Source of the DNA: Pantoea sp. Lij88 | GTDB lineage: Bacteria; Pseudomonadota; Gammaproteobacteria; Enterobacterales; Enterobacteriaceae | Length of the DNA stretch: 64,000 nt | Assembly: GCF_030062155.1 (NCBI RefSeq) | Contig: NZ_CP118269.1 | Coordinates: forward strand, 744,001 to 808,000 | Reading direction: 5' to 3' | In this document: positions 50,378-59,810 of the stretch, in pieces | Layout of the letters: each line of letters begins with the position of its first letter | Position numbering within the stretch: position 1 is the first letter of the stretch | Made by a program: the position numbers and the translations under genes | Notes under the pieces: generated by a model | What the model was told of the DNA's origin: nothing | What the model saw: only the letters and a program-made list of their open reading frames with translations | Database searches by the model: none

Positions 50378-50827
50378 ATGAAAATCGTCTCGCTCAGCGA
50401 TGCGCCACAGTTTGCCGATCGGGTCATCAACTGGCAGTGGCGGGCATTTGGTGAAGCCAGTAGCCGCGACTTTTTCGCCAGTGTGGTGAACAGCAGCCTG
50501 AACGGTGCGGACTTTCCGGTCACCTTTGTCGCCGTTGAGGCGGGCAGGGCGGTCGGCACAGTGGGATTCTGGCGCTGCGACCTCATCAGCCGCCAGGATC
50601 TTTTTCCGTGGCTGGCGGCGCTCTATGTGGATGAGTCGGCGCGCGGCAAAGGTGTCAGTGAGGCGCTGCAGCAGCATGTCATTGCTTATGCACAGGCGCG
50701 CGGCTATCCACGGTTGTGGTTATGGTCAACGTTTGGCGGCTACTACGAACGGTCTGGCTGGCTGCCGCAGGGGGAAGCGCTGGAGTATCCCGATAAACCG
50801 GTAAAACTCTATTATCGCGATCTCTGA
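50378..50827 (+). CDS. GNAT-family N-acetyltransferase
   Basis: This 149-residue protein has the GNAT acetyl-CoA-binding motif LYVDESARGKGVSEALQQHV near residues 87-106, preceded by a beta strand. The C-terminal part (WLWSTFGGYYERSGW) is also family-like. The substrate is unknown. The start lies three bases after the lysA stop, so it is probably translated from the lysA message; a link to lysine or diaminopimelate metabolism is inference. E. coli has no equivalent here. Confidence 0.85.
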   Translation: MKIVSLSDAPQFADRVINWQWRAFGEASSRDFFASVVNSSLNGADFPVTFVAVEAGRAVGTVGFWRCDLISRQDLFPWLAALYVDESARGKGVSEALQQHVIAYAQARGYPRLWLWSTFGGYYERSGWLPQGEALEYPDKPVKLYYRDL

Positions 50828-50832
50828 GAGAG

Positions 50833-50857
50833 GCCAGCCGCCATGGCGGCAGCTGGC
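50833..50857. terminator. Hairpin between the GNAT gene and tas
   Basis: An imperfect stem GCCAGCCGCC / GGCGGCAGCTGGC with a three-base bulge and two-base turn, between converging genes, without a T run. Confidence 0.4.
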
Positions 50858-50867
50858 AAAGGAGAGC

Positions 50868-51908
50868 TTAGGGTGCCGGATAGGTATAACGACGGTGGAT
50901 TGCCTCAATGCCTTCCAGAATTTCTGCATTTAAGGTCAGATTGAAACTGTCGATATTGACCTGCAGCTGCTCAAGCGTCGTGGCGCCCAGCAGCGTGCTG
51001 GCGACAAACGGCTGCTGACGCACATAGGCGAGCGCCATCTGCGACGGGTCGATCTGATGCTGCTGAGCCAGCGCCACATATTCGGCAATCGCCTTTTGTG
51101 ACTGCTCGCCGCTGTAGCGGGTAAAGCGGCTGAACAGCGTGTTGCGTGCGCCCGCAGGCTGCGCGCCATTCAGGTATTTACCGCTCAGCGTACCAAACGC
51201 CAGGCTGGAGTAAGCCAGCAGTTCTACGCCTTCATGCTGGCTGATTTCGGCCAGACCCACTTCAAAGCTGCGGTTCAGCAGGCTGTAGGGATTCTGGATG
51301 CTGACGATGCGCGGCAGTTCATGTTTCTCCGCCAGCTGCAGATAGCGCATCACACCCCACGCGGTTTCGTTCGATACCCCGATATAACGAATCTTACCGG
51401 CACGCACCTGTTCGGCCAGCGCTTCCAGCGTCTCCAGCAGCGTCACCTGCGCGGTGGTCTCGCTGTACTGATAGCCGAGCTTGCCAAAATAGTTGGTCTG
51501 ACGCTGCGGCCAGTGCAGCTGGTAGAGATCAAGGTAGTCGGTGTTAAGGCGTTTCAGGCTGGCATCAAGTGCGGCGCGGATATTTTTACGGTCCAGCGCC
51601 ATATCCGGGCGGATCGACGCATCATTGCCGCGCGAAGGGCCGGCGACTTTACTGGCCAGAATGATTTTGTCGCGGCTGCCGCGCTGTTTGAGCCAGCTGC
51701 CAATATAGTGTTCGGTCAGACCCTGGGTTTCCGGGCGCGGAGGCACCGGATACATCTCGGCGGTATCAATAAAGTTGATGCCGGAACGGAGTGCTAAATC
51801 CAGTTGAGCATGCGCGTCGGCTTCGCTGTTCTGTTCGCCAAACGTCATGGTGCCCAATCCCAGCTGACTCACTTCCAGCGTGCTGTGAGGAATACGATGA
51901 TAGTGCAT
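50868..51908 (-). CDS. tas: Aldo-keto reductase Tas
   Basis: This NADP(H)-dependent oxidoreductase equals E. coli Tas in length (346 residues) and aligns throughout (MHYHRIPHSTLEVSQLGLGTM). The aldo-keto catalytic set is visible: Asp and Tyr in DTAEMYP, Lys in ILASKVAG and His in YQLHWP. Tas was found in E. coli as a suppressor of tyrosine auxotrophy under starvation, and its natural substrate is unclear. AAAGGAAG precedes the ATG at 51908. Confidence 0.94.
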   Translation of the reverse strand: MHYHRIPHSTLEVSQLGLGTMTFGEQNSEADAHAQLDLALRSGINFIDTAEMYPVPPRPETQGLTEHYIGSWLKQRGSRDKIILASKVAGPSRGNDASIRPDMALDRKNIRAALDASLKRLNTDYLDLYQLHWPQRQTNYFGKLGYQYSETTAQVTLLETLEALAEQVRAGKIRYIGVSNETAWGVMRYLQLAEKHELPRIVSIQNPYSLLNRSFEVGLAEISQHEGVELLAYSSLAFGTLSGKYLNGAQPAGARNTLFSRFTRYSGEQSQKAIAEYVALAQQHQIDPSQMALAYVRQQPFVASTLLGATTLEQLQVNIDSFNLTLNAEILEGIEAIHRRYTYPAP

Positions 51909-52048
51909 TGCCAGCTTCCTTTTCTTTATGGAATGGAATGTTGTGTTCTCAGGGACTATAGCGCGAGCAATGGCGGGGAAGGAAGGGGGAAAAGTCGGGG
52001 AAATCACCTGCCAGCGGGGAATCGGTGGCAGGGGATTAAATCGGGCAG

Positions 52049-52267
52049 TTAACGTTCAATGATCGTTGAGACCTCATCGCTGTTAATCTGCACCATGTGG
52101 CCCGTCTGGTCGGTGTACTCCACCAGGCCGGTCTCTTTATCAATGCTCGGCTTGCCTTCCGTCATGATCATCCGGCCATCTTTGGTCGCCATGACATAAT
52201 CAGAACTGCATCCACTTAAGAATGCGGCGGTTACCATTACCAGTGCTACTCCTGCCAACCCTTTCAT
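52049..52267 (-). CDS. ygdR: Small lipoprotein YgdR
   Basis: This 72-residue YgdI/YgdR family lipoprotein has signal [20 protein letters not shown] (Cys 20) and a DUF903 domain with [11 protein letters not shown] and [12 protein letters not shown]. Its function is unknown. A GTG codon precedes the ATG; the ATG at 52267 with AAGG upstream is chosen. Its length equals E. coli YgdR. Confidence 0.93.
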   Translation of the reverse strand: MKGLAGVALVMVTAAFLSGCSSDYVMATKDGRMIMTEGKPSIDKETGLVEYTDQTGHMVQINSDEVSTIIER

Positions 52268-52358
52268 CACGCCTTATCCTCGCAAATGGTCAAGTGCAAA
52301 CAGTGTAGTAATAAATGGTTTTGCCGGCAGGGTTAATCGCAGAAATCTGAAAGTAACC

Positions 52359-52376
52359 GGGCGAGCAGGCTCGCCC
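52359..52376 (-). terminator. Short hairpin after ygdQ
   Basis: On the minus strand, GGGCGAG / CTCGCCC with loop CCTG, directly after the ygdQ stop. The T content downstream is weak. Confidence 0.4.
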
Positions 52377-52385
52377 TTGACTTTA

Positions 52386-53096
52386 TCAGGCGTGCTTTTT
52401 CTTACTGCGCATCAGGTTAAGACACTCAACGGCCATCGAGAAGAACATCGCAAAATAAATGTAACCTTTTGGTACATGGACCGCAAAACTCTCCAGAATC
52501 AGGGTAAAACCGACCAGAATCAGGAAAGAGAGCGCCAGCATTTTCACCGACGGATGGCGTTCAACAAATTCACCAATCGCGCGTGCGGCGAACATCATCA
52601 TCAGGACGGCAATCACGACGGCTGCCATCATAATGAACAGATGATCGGAGAGGCCGATCGCGGTGATCACGGAGTCCAGACTGAAAATAATGTCGAGCAT
52701 CATGATCTGCACAATCGCGCCGAGGAACGAATGGACGCGGGTGTTATGTTCGCCTTCGCTGCCTTCGATCGTTTCATGGATCTCCATGCTCGATTTCCAC
52801 AGCAGGAACAGTCCACCAAAAAGCAGGATCAGATCGCGCGCCGAAAAGGCATGATCCATCAGCGTAAACAGCGGGTTAGTCAGACGGGCAACCCACGCGA
52901 TTGAGGCCAGCAGGCCAAGACGCATCAGCATCGCGCCCATCAGACCAATGCGACGTGCGCTGGCTTGCTGGTGCTTTGGCAGTTTAGCGACCACCAGCGA
53001 CAGGAAAATGATGTTATCAATACCCAGCACCACCTCAAGGATGGTCAGGGTGCCCAGCGCCAGCCAGGCGTTGGGATCAGAAATCCACTCAAACAT
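52386..53096 (-). CDS. ygdQ: TerC-family membrane protein YgdQ
   Basis: This 236-residue inner-membrane protein has seven to eight predicted helices. TerC-family motifs are LEVVLGIDNIIFLSLV in helix 1 and DIIFSLDSVITAIGLSDH in the middle, where the conserved acidic residues are proposed to bind metal. E. coli YgdQ is the close relative, without a proven transport substrate. The ATG at 53096 is chosen over a TTG four codons upstream. Confidence 0.93.
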   Translation of the reverse strand: MFEWISDPNAWLALGTLTILEVVLGIDNIIFLSLVVAKLPKHQQASARRIGLMGAMLMRLGLLASIAWVARLTNPLFTLMDHAFSARDLILLFGGLFLLWKSSMEIHETIEGSEGEHNTRVHSFLGAIVQIMMLDIIFSLDSVITAIGLSDHLFIMMAAVVIAVLMMMFAARAIGEFVERHPSVKMLALSFLILVGFTLILESFAVHVPKGYIYFAMFFSMAVECLNLMRSKKKHA

Positions 53097-53195
53097 ACCG
53101 ACATTCAATCCTAAACGAAAAGTAAACGGCGATTATACGCATTCAATTCACCGATCTCCCACATAATTGCGACATCTCAGCGCGAGTGGCGACAT

Positions 53196-53873
53196 TCAGA
53201 GGAGAAAATGCCGCGCCAGCAGTGGCCCGGTGAAGCTTTTCTTTAAATAGAAACCGCGCGGCAGCGTCATGATGGGCTGGCCCTGATCGCCTATCCCCTC
53301 TGTCAGCGCTTTGCTGTTGGCGGCTTTAGGGCGGATCTGCAGCCAGGCGCCATGACGTGCGGTAATCTGCTCAACGCGTCCCAGCACAATCATATCCATC
53401 AGCTCTTCCCAGTCCTGACGCAGCATTTCATCTTCTTCCGCATCCGGACTCCACAACAGCGGCGCGCCGACGCGACGTTCCCGCAGCGGAATCTCCCGCC
53501 CGCCTTCAACCGGGATCCACAACACCCGCGCCAGTTTGTGACGCACATGGCTGGTGAGCCAGGTGACGCCGCTGTTGCCGGTCAGCGGTGCGACGCAGAC
53601 AAAGGTGGTTTCCAGCGGTTTTCCCTGCGCATCAATCGGGATGGTTTTCAGTTCGATACCCAGATGGGCAAAGTCCTGTTCCGCTTTGCTGCCTGCGCTG
53701 GCACCGAGATGCAGTTCCAGCAGCATGCCGACCCAGCCTTTGTCGCGCTTAAGATCCACAGGCATGGGCAGACCGGCGCGAGCGGCCAGCGCTTCCAGTG
53801 TTAGCCCGGCTAAGTGCTGTGCGCGTGCCAGCAGGCTGGCCTCATCTTCGGGTGGTCCTGGCAGGTAACTCAT
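53196..53873 (-). CDS. mutH: DNA mismatch repair endonuclease MutH
   Basis: MutH nicks the unmethylated strand at hemimethylated GATC sites after MutL activation. The 225-residue product shows the active-site D67, E74 and K76 of the DX(n)EXK motif ([11 protein letters not shown]), E53 in KGWVGMLLE, and the C-terminal HFLL. The ATG at 53873 (MSYLPGPP) is preferred over an ATG five codons upstream. The C-terminus matches E. coli. Confidence 0.96.
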   Translation of the reverse strand: MSYLPGPPEDEASLLARAQHLAGLTLEALAARAGLPMPVDLKRDKGWVGMLLELHLGASAGSKAEQDFAHLGIELKTIPIDAQGKPLETTFVCVAPLTGNSGVTWLTSHVRHKLARVLWIPVEGGREIPLRERRVGAPLLWSPDAEEDEMLRQDWEELMDMIVLGRVEQITARHGAWLQIRPKAANSKALTEGIGDQGQPIMTLPRGFYLKKSFTGPLLARHFLL

Positions 53874-54064
53874 GTTGATTACTCGCAATGATTAAAATTT
53901 GTACAGTGGCGGCTGGGTATATCTTTTCGCTAAAATAAACCGCGTCAGGGATCGATAATAACATGATAGATCATGCTTTTTTTAGCGGATCGCCTTCCCA
54001 CTTTCAGCGGACAGTCAGGGTTATCCCAGCTTACCCGCAACAATGAACAGGATCTCCAGCCCGG

Positions 54065-54073
54065 TTATCCACA
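54065..54073 (+). promoter_or_regulatory. DnaA box, perfect
   Basis: TTATCCACA is the strongest DnaA-box sequence. It forms the left arm side of the hairpin at 54063-54089. Confidence 0.8.
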
Positions 54074-54183
54074 GAAAAATGGGATAACCCCCGTTTCCGT
54101 GCGGTACTGGTTCCATTTACAGCCTTGACTTTTCCCGAACTGAGCATAATTTCGCCTCTCTGGCCTAACCCTGAGCGATTAAC

Positions 54184-54192
54184 TGTGGATAA
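54184..54192 (-). promoter_or_regulatory. DnaA box, perfect, opposite orientation
   Basis: TGTGGATAA is TTATCCACA on the minus strand, 119 bases from the first box. Confidence 0.8.
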
Positions 54193-54380
54193 AAAGCAGT
54201 GTGCTTATATTTTAAGCAATTGTCAGCTGGCGCGAAAATATTCGCGATGTATGAAACTTTTATGGCGGGCGGGATCGATTTAATTCTATTAAAAATCATA
54301 GTGATGAGCTGTTAACGCTTTTCGGTCCGCAGGTGACCTCAGAAAAGGTTATTCAGTTAACTCCCGCGTTCTGCACAAAG

Positions 54381-54389
54381 CTATCCACA
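54381..54389 (+). promoter_or_regulatory. DnaA box, one mismatch
   Basis: CTATCCACA differs from TTATCCACA only at the first base. Confidence 0.55.
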
Positions 54390-54557
54390 GAAAACGTGAA
54401 TAAGATCGATCTTTTTCGCAGTCTTTGTTTATAACTTTGCCTTTTTCTGTGAGTTATCCCGGCTTTGATGGCTGAACCCCCCATGAATCCAGTGGTTTAC
54501 CGCCTGTAAGGAGTGTGAAACAATCAGCGCATTCAAATTTTGCTTTGAGGTAGTCCG

Positions 54558-55085
54558 GTGATCGATGATGATGGCTACCGCCCGAATGTTGGTATCGTAA
54601 TCTGTAACCGGCAGGGACAAGTGTTATGGGCCAGGCGCTTTGGACAGCACTCCTGGCAATTTCCTCAGGGAGGCATCAATCCCGGTGAAACCGCAGAACA
54701 GGCGATGTATCGCGAACTGTTCGAAGAGGTCGGCTTACACCGGAAAGATGTTCGAATACTTGCCTCTACCCGCAACTGGTTGCGTTACAAGTTGCCAAAA
54801 CGTTTGGTGCGTTGGGACACAAAGCCGGTATGTATCGGCCAGAAACAAAAGTGGTTTCTTCTGCAGTTAATGTGTAATGACGCGGATATCAATGTACAGC
54901 ACAGCAGCACGCCGGAATTTGACGGCTGGCGCTGGGTCAGTTTCTGGTATCCGGTGCGTCAGGTTGTCTCCTTTAAGCGCGACGTCTATCGTCGGGTAAT
55001 GAAGGAATTCGCTGGCGTGGTGATGTCTATGCAGGAGAGTGCGGGGCAGCGAAATAATCCTGCCCATCGACGTAAGAGAGGATAG
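54558..55085 (+). CDS. rppH: RNA pyrophosphohydrolase RppH
   Basis: RppH removes pyrophosphate from mRNA 5' ends and so triggers RNase E decay. The 175-residue Nudix protein has its Nudix box at about residues 38-60 ([23 protein letters not shown]), with Glu metal ligands E53, E56 and E57. The start is GTG at 54558, as in E. coli. It precedes ptsP by 12 bases. Confidence 0.97.
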   Translation: MIDDDGYRPNVGIVICNRQGQVLWARRFGQHSWQFPQGGINPGETAEQAMYRELFEEVGLHRKDVRILASTRNWLRYKLPKRLVRWDTKPVCIGQKQKWFLLQLMCNDADINVQHSSTPEFDGWRWVSFWYPVRQVVSFKRDVYRRVMKEFAGVVMSMQESAGQRNNPAHRRKRG

Positions 55086-55097
55086 GCCACGCCCTTT

Positions 55098-57344
55098 ATG
55101 CTCACTCAGTTGCGCGAAATTGTAGAAAAAGTGGCGAGTGCGCCGCGTCTCAATGAAGCACTCGACATCCTGGTCAATGAGATCTGTCTGGCGATGGATA
55201 CGGAAGTCTGTTCCGTTTACCTCGCCGACCAGGACCGTCGCTGCTATTACCTGATGGCGACGCGCGGACTCAAAAAACCGCGTGGCCGCACCGTAACGCT
55301 GGCATTTGACGAAGGTATCGTCGGTTTAGTGGGCCGTCTGGCCGAACCGATCAACCTTGCTGACGCCCAGAGTCACCCCAGCTTTAAATATATCCCCGCA
55401 GTGAAAGAGGAGCGCTATCGCTCCTTCCTCGGCGTGCCTGTGATCAGCCGTCGCCAGCTTCTTGGCGTGCTGGTCGTGCAGCAGCGCGAACACCGTCAGT
55501 TTGATGAAAGCGAAGAGTCATTCCTGGTCACGCTGGCTACCCAGATGGCGGCCCTGCTGTCGCAATCTCAGATGGGTCAGCTGTTTGGTCAGTTCCGCCA
55601 GACGCGGGTGCGCGCGATTGCCGCAGCACCGGGTGTTGCGGTGGCGCCAGGCTGGGTCGATGAAACGCAGCCTCTGCTCGATCAGGTATCGGCCGCCTCA
55701 ACGCTGGATGTTCAGCGTGAACGAGAGCGTCTGTCGCTCGCCATGAGCGAAGCAACCAATGAATTTCGCCGTTTCAGCAAACGTTTCAGCGCCAGCGCAC
55801 AGAAAGAGAGCGCGGCCATTTTCGATCTCTACTCTCACCTGTTAACCGATGCCCGTCTGAAGAAAGATCTGTTCGATGAGATCGAGCGCGGATCGGTCGC
55901 CGAATGGGCGGTAAAACAGGTGATCGAGAAGTTTGCTGAACAATTCGCGAGCCTGACGGACAACTACCTGCGAGAACGTGCAGGCGATCTGCGGGTACTG
56001 GGCCAGCGTCTGCTGTTCCACCTCGATGACACCCTGGTCGGCACCAATGCCTGGCCGGAACGCTTCGTGCTGGTGGCCGATGAGCTGACCGCCACCACCT
56101 TAGCTGAGTTGCCGCAGGAGCGGCTGGCGGGCGTGGTGGTGCGTGACGGCGCAGCCAACTCCCATGCGGCGATCCTGACCCGTGCGATGGGGATCCCGAC
56201 GGTCATGGGCGCTGACATCCAGCCTCATCAGCTCAACAAACGCCTGCTGATCGTCGATGGTTATCGCGGCGAACTGCTGATCGATCCTGAGCCGGTACTG
56301 GTGCAGGAGTATCAGCGGCTGATCAGCGAAGAAAACGCGCTGAGCAAAATGGCGGAAGGTTTAGTCGATCAGCCGGGTGAGCTGAAAAGTGGCGAACGCG
56401 TGCAGGTGATGCTGAATGCTGGTTTAAGCCCGGAGCATGAGCAGACGGTAGGCGACTGGGTGGATGGCATTGGCCTCTACCGCACCGAAATCCCGTTTAT
56501 GCTGCAGAATGGCTTCCCCTCAGAAGAGGAGCAGGTGGCGCAGTATCAGGGCATGTTGCAGCTGTTCCGCAACAAGCCGGTGACGCTGCGAACGCTGGAT
56601 GTGGGGGCAGATAAACAGCTGCCTTACATGCCGATCAGTGAAGAGAATCCCTGCCTGGGCTGGCGCGGCATCCGCCTGACGCTGGATCAGCCGGAAATTT
56701 TCCTGGTGCAGGTACGCGCGATGCTGCGTGCCAATGCCGCCTCCGGCAACCTCAGTATTCTGCTGCCGATGATCAGTCATATTGATGAGATCGACGACGC
56801 CAGACAGCTGATCGATCGCGCCGGACGTGAAGTGGAAGAGATGCTGGGCTTCCCGATTCCGAAGCCGCGAATCGGTATCATGATCGAAGTGCCGTCGATG
56901 CTGTTTATGATCCCGCATCTGGCGTCACGGGTCGATTTTATCTCGGTGGGCACCAACGACCTGACACAGTATCTGCTGGCGGTGGACCGCAACAACACCC
57001 GTGTGGCGAACCTTTATGATTCGCTGCATCCGGCGATGCTGCGTGCCCTGAATGCGATTGCACAGGAAGCCCGCCTGGCCAATCTGGAATTATGTCTGTG
57101 TGGTGAAATGGCGGGCGATCCGATGTGCGTCGCACTGCTGGTCGGCCTGGGGTATCACCATCTCAGCATGAACGGTAAAAACGTACCGCGCGTGAAGTAC
57201 CTGCTGCGTCATCTGGATCACGAAGAAGCGCAGAAGCTCAGTGAGCAGGGCATGAATGCCCACACCGCCACAGAAGTTCGCCATCTGGTCTCGACCTTTA
57301 TGGAGCGGAGGGGATTAGGTGGTTTGATTCGCGGCGGTCGTTAA
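55098..57344 (+). CDS. ptsP: PTS-Ntr enzyme I (PtsP, EI-Ntr)
   Basis: This is the first phosphotransfer protein of the nitrogen PTS, passing phosphate from PEP to NPr. The 748-residue product has an N-terminal GAF sensor domain (about residues 1-165), a PEP-utiliser N domain with phospho-His H356 in DGAANSHAAIL, and the PEP-binding TIM barrel with GLYRTEIPFM and LCGEMAGDP near the C-terminus. It is co-transcribed with rppH by position and matches E. coli in length. Confidence 0.97.
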   Translation: MLTQLREIVEKVASAPRLNEALDILVNEICLAMDTEVCSVYLADQDRRCYYLMATRGLKKPRGRTVTLAFDEGIVGLVGRLAEPINLADAQSHPSFKYIPAVKEERYRSFLGVPVISRRQLLGVLVVQQREHRQFDESEESFLVTLATQMAALLSQSQMGQLFGQFRQTRVRAIAAAPGVAVAPGWVDETQPLLDQVSAASTLDVQRERERLSLAMSEATNEFRRFSKRFSASAQKESAAIFDLYSHLLTDARLKKDLFDEIERGSVAEWAVKQVIEKFAEQFASLTDNYLRERAGDLRVLGQRLLFHLDDTLVGTNAWPERFVLVADELTATTLAELPQERLAGVVVRDGAANSHAAILTRAMGIPTVMGADIQPHQLNKRLLIVDGYRGELLIDPEPVLVQEYQRLISEENALSKMAEGLVDQPGELKSGERVQVMLNAGLSPEHEQTVGDWVDGIGLYRTEIPFMLQNGFPSEEEQVAQYQGMLQLFRNKPVTLRTLDVGADKQLPYMPISEENPCLGWRGIRLTLDQPEIFLVQVRAMLRANAASGNLSILLPMISHIDEIDDARQLIDRAGREVEEMLGFPIPKPRIGIMIEVPSMLFMIPHLASRVDFISVGTNDLTQYLLAVDRNNTRVANLYDSLHPAMLRALNAIAQEARLANLELCLCGEMAGDPMCVALLVGLGYHHLSMNGKNVPRVKYLLRHLDHEEAQKLSEQGMNAHTATEVRHLVSTFMERRGLGGLIRGGR

Positions 57345-57478
57345 AACACGAAGCCCGGCGGGTTATTCGCGTTTACATTTGCAAGACAATTCAGAAAACC
57401 GGCTGTGCTATGATGCGCAGCCTTAATTTATGTGCCTGACAACGCCCCTTTTCAGGGTTGAAAAATAGACGGTGAATG

Positions 57479-58360
57479 ATGAATAACGGCTATATCGCAT
57501 TTCCGCAGTTCGATCCGGTGATCTTCTCGATCGGACCGGTTTCGCTTCACTGGTACGGTCTGATGTATCTGGTGGGCTTTGTTTTCGCCATGTGGCTGGC
57601 TGTACGCCGTGCCAATCAGCCTGGCAGCGGCTGGAAAAAAGAGGAAGTTGAGAACCTGCTTTACGCTGGTTTCCTGGGGGTCTTCCTGGGCGGGCGTATC
57701 GGCTATGTCCTGTTCTACAACTTACCGCTGTTCCTGGATAATCCTCTCTATCTGTTCAAAGTCTGGGATGGCGGCATGTCATTCCACGGTGGCCTGATCG
57801 GGGTGATTGTGGTGATGCTGGTCTTTGCCCGCCGCACTAAGCGTCATTTCTTCCAGGTCGCTGATTTCATTGCGCCGCTCATTCCGTTTGGTCTGGGTGC
57901 CGGTCGTCTCGGTAACTTCATCAATGGCGAGCTCTGGGGCCGTGTCGATCCGGGCTTCCGCTACGCCATGCTGTTCCCGGGCTCCCGCAGCGAAGATGTG
58001 GCGCTGGCTGCCACCAATCCGCAATATCAGGAACTGCTCAACACCTACGGTGTGCTGCCGCGTCATCCTTCCCAGCTGTATGAACTGGCGCTGGAAGGTG
58101 TGGTGCTGTTCATCATCCTGAACCTGTTTATTCGCAAGCCACGCCCGATGGGCAGCGTCTCGGGTCTGTTCCTGATTGGTTACGGCGCGTTCCGTATTAT
58201 CGTCGAGTTCTTCCGCCAGCCGGATGCGCAGCTTGGCCTGTTTGAAGGCGGAATCAGTATGGGACAGATCCTCTCTGTGCCGATGATTGTTGCCGGTATT
58301 ATTATGATGATCTGGGCGTATCGTCGTCGTCCGCAGCCACAATTTCGCGAGGAAAAATGA
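57479..58360 (+). CDS. lgt: Prolipoprotein diacylglyceryl transferase
   Basis: Lgt transfers diacylglycerol from phosphatidylglycerol to the lipobox cysteine of prolipoproteins, including LoiP and YgdR encoded here. The 293-residue product has seven membrane helices, the HGGL motif with H103 (MSFHGGLIG) and the signature [14 protein letters not shown]. Two ATGs are adjacent (57476 and 57479); the second is preferred for spacing. Its stop overlaps the thyA start (ATGA). Confidence 0.96.
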   Translation: MNNGYIAFPQFDPVIFSIGPVSLHWYGLMYLVGFVFAMWLAVRRANQPGSGWKKEEVENLLYAGFLGVFLGGRIGYVLFYNLPLFLDNPLYLFKVWDGGMSFHGGLIGVIVVMLVFARRTKRHFFQVADFIAPLIPFGLGAGRLGNFINGELWGRVDPGFRYAMLFPGSRSEDVALAATNPQYQELLNTYGVLPRHPSQLYELALEGVVLFIILNLFIRKPRPMGSVSGLFLIGYGAFRIIVEFFRQPDAQLGLFEGGISMGQILSVPMIVAGIIMMIWAYRRRPQPQFREEK

Positions 58361-59151
58361 AACAGTATCTGGATTTAATGCAACATGTGCTGCACGAAGG
58401 CACACCAAAAGCTGACCGTACCGGCACCGGTACGCTTTCAATTTTTGGTCACCAGATGCGTTTCAATCTGCAGGATGGTTTTCCGCTGGTCACCACCAAG
58501 AAATGCCATATCCGCTCCATTATTCATGAGCTGCTGTGGTTCCTGAAAGGTGACACCAACATCGGTTATCTCAGGGAAAATAACGTCTCAATCTGGAATG
58601 AGTGGGCAGATGAGAATGGCGATCTCGGCCCGGTGTATGGCAAACAGTGGCGCAGCTGGGGAACGGCCAGCGGCCAGGAAATTGACCAGTTAAGCCAGGT
58701 GATGGAACAGCTGAAGCGCGATCCTGACTCTCGCCGGATTATCGTTTCGGCCTGGAACGTCGGTGAACTCAGCGAGATGGCGCTGGCTCCCTGCCACGCG
58801 TTCTTCCAGTTCTACGTGGCAGACGGCAAGCTCTCCTGCCAGCTTTATCAGCGCTCGTGCGACATCTTCCTGGGTCTGCCGTTTAACATCGCCAGCTATG
58901 CGCTGCTGGTGCATATGGTGGCGCAGCAGTGCGATCTGCAGGTGGGCGACTTCGTCTGGACCGGCGGTGATACGCACCTCTACAGCAACCATCTGGAGCA
59001 GGCGCGCCTGCAACTGACCCGCGAGCCGCGTCCGTTGCCAAAGCTGGTAATCAAACGCAAACCGGCATCCCTGTTTGACTATCAGTTCGACGATTTTGAG
59101 ATTGAAGGCTACGATCCGCATCCCGCGATCAAAGCCCCTGTCGCCATCTGA
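58357..59151 (+). CDS. thyA: Thymidylate synthase
   Basis: ThyA methylates dUMP to dTMP using 5,10-methylene-THF. The 264-residue length equals E. coli ThyA, with catalytic C146 in [12 protein letters not shown], the phosphate-binding RRIIVSAWN and the folate-binding [17 protein letters not shown]. It overlaps lgt by four bases with GAGGAAAA inside lgt. It uses the same folate pool as SerA/GcvTHP/Fau. Confidence 0.98.
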   Translation: MKQYLDLMQHVLHEGTPKADRTGTGTLSIFGHQMRFNLQDGFPLVTTKKCHIRSIIHELLWFLKGDTNIGYLRENNVSIWNEWADENGDLGPVYGKQWRSWGTASGQEIDQLSQVMEQLKRDPDSRRIIVSAWNVGELSEMALAPCHAFFQFYVADGKLSCQLYQRSCDIFLGLPFNIASYALLVHMVAQQCDLQVGDFVWTGGDTHLYSNHLEQARLQLTREPRPLPKLVIKRKPASLFDYQFDDFEIEGYDPHPAIKAPVAI

Positions 59152-59169
59152 TTCGCGATAAAAGATAAC

Positions 59170-59200
59170 GCCCTGGCTATTTCGCCGGGGCTTTTTTTTT
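59170..59200 (+). terminator. Rho-independent terminator of thyA
   Basis: GCCCTGGC / GCCGGGGC stem (one T-G), six-base loop, then nine T. Confidence 0.88.
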
Positions 59201-59339
59201 GCCCGCACACCGGTAAATCTGCGGCATCGCTCGCACGCTTCTGCCATTGCCTGCAGCTGGTGAAGATTCTCTGCGACACGCTTTCCAGCCTGCTAACACT
59301 CGTCTTGTTTCACCTGTTCATCACCCGCACTCTGACGCC

Positions 59340-59810
59340 ATGAAAACAGCACACTTACGCGGTTTTACCCTGCCGGAACTGCTGCTGGTGATGGTGATCG
59401 CCGGCCTGCTCAGTCTTGCCGCGCTGCACGGCTGGCAGCGCTGGCAACAGCGGCAGCAACTGCACGACAGCGCTCAGCAGCTGCAGGGATTCCTGCTGCG
59501 TCTGCGAGCCCAGGCTAACCGGCAAAATAGCGACCTGGTTTTATGGTCACAGCCTGGCGATCCCTGGTGCATCGGTGCCGGAAGCCGCCCCGTTGCGGGC
59601 TGCGGTCACGGGAAACGGCTGCATTTTATCGCGCCGCACCGGGGCGTTGCGCTTTATGGCATCCGGGGTGAACCGGGCTTTTATGGTCGCCGTAATGTCG
59701 CTAAAGCGGGCAGTATTGAACTGGGGAATAGTGCCGGCCACATGCGGCTGATTATCTCGGCCAGAGCCCGTATTCGCCTCTGTATGACCGATGAGGAGAC
59801 GTGCCGTTGA
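59340..59810 (+). CDS. ppdA: Prepilin-like protein PpdA
   Basis: This 156-residue type IV pilin-like protein has a leader ending in G|FTLPELLLV, the prepilin peptidase site, followed by one hydrophobic helix. It is the first of four pseudopilin-like genes (ppdA, ppdB, ygdB, ppdC) upstream of recC, as in E. coli. They may form minor pilin tips for a type IV pilus or secretion system, but no pilus assembly genes are in this window. The ATG at 59340 is preferred over one 93 bases earlier. Confidence 0.9.
   Translation: MKTAHLRGFTLPELLLVMVIAGLLSLAALHGWQRWQQRQQLHDSAQQLQGFLLRLRAQANRQNSDLVLWSQPGDPWCIGAGSRPVAGCGHGKRLHFIAPHRGVALYGIRGEPGFYGRRNVAKAGSIELGNSAGHMRLIISARARIRLCMTDEETCR

Larger units (their letters stand above)
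53874..54557. other. mutH/rppH intergenic region with DnaA boxes
   Basis: This 684-base non-coding, AT-rich region has two perfect DnaA boxes, one near match, seven GATC sites by eye and a hairpin at 54063-54089 (GGTTATCC / GGATAACC). It must also hold the divergent mutH and rppH promoters. No supported gene is visible; small frames lack ribosome-binding sites. Confidence 0.65.
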
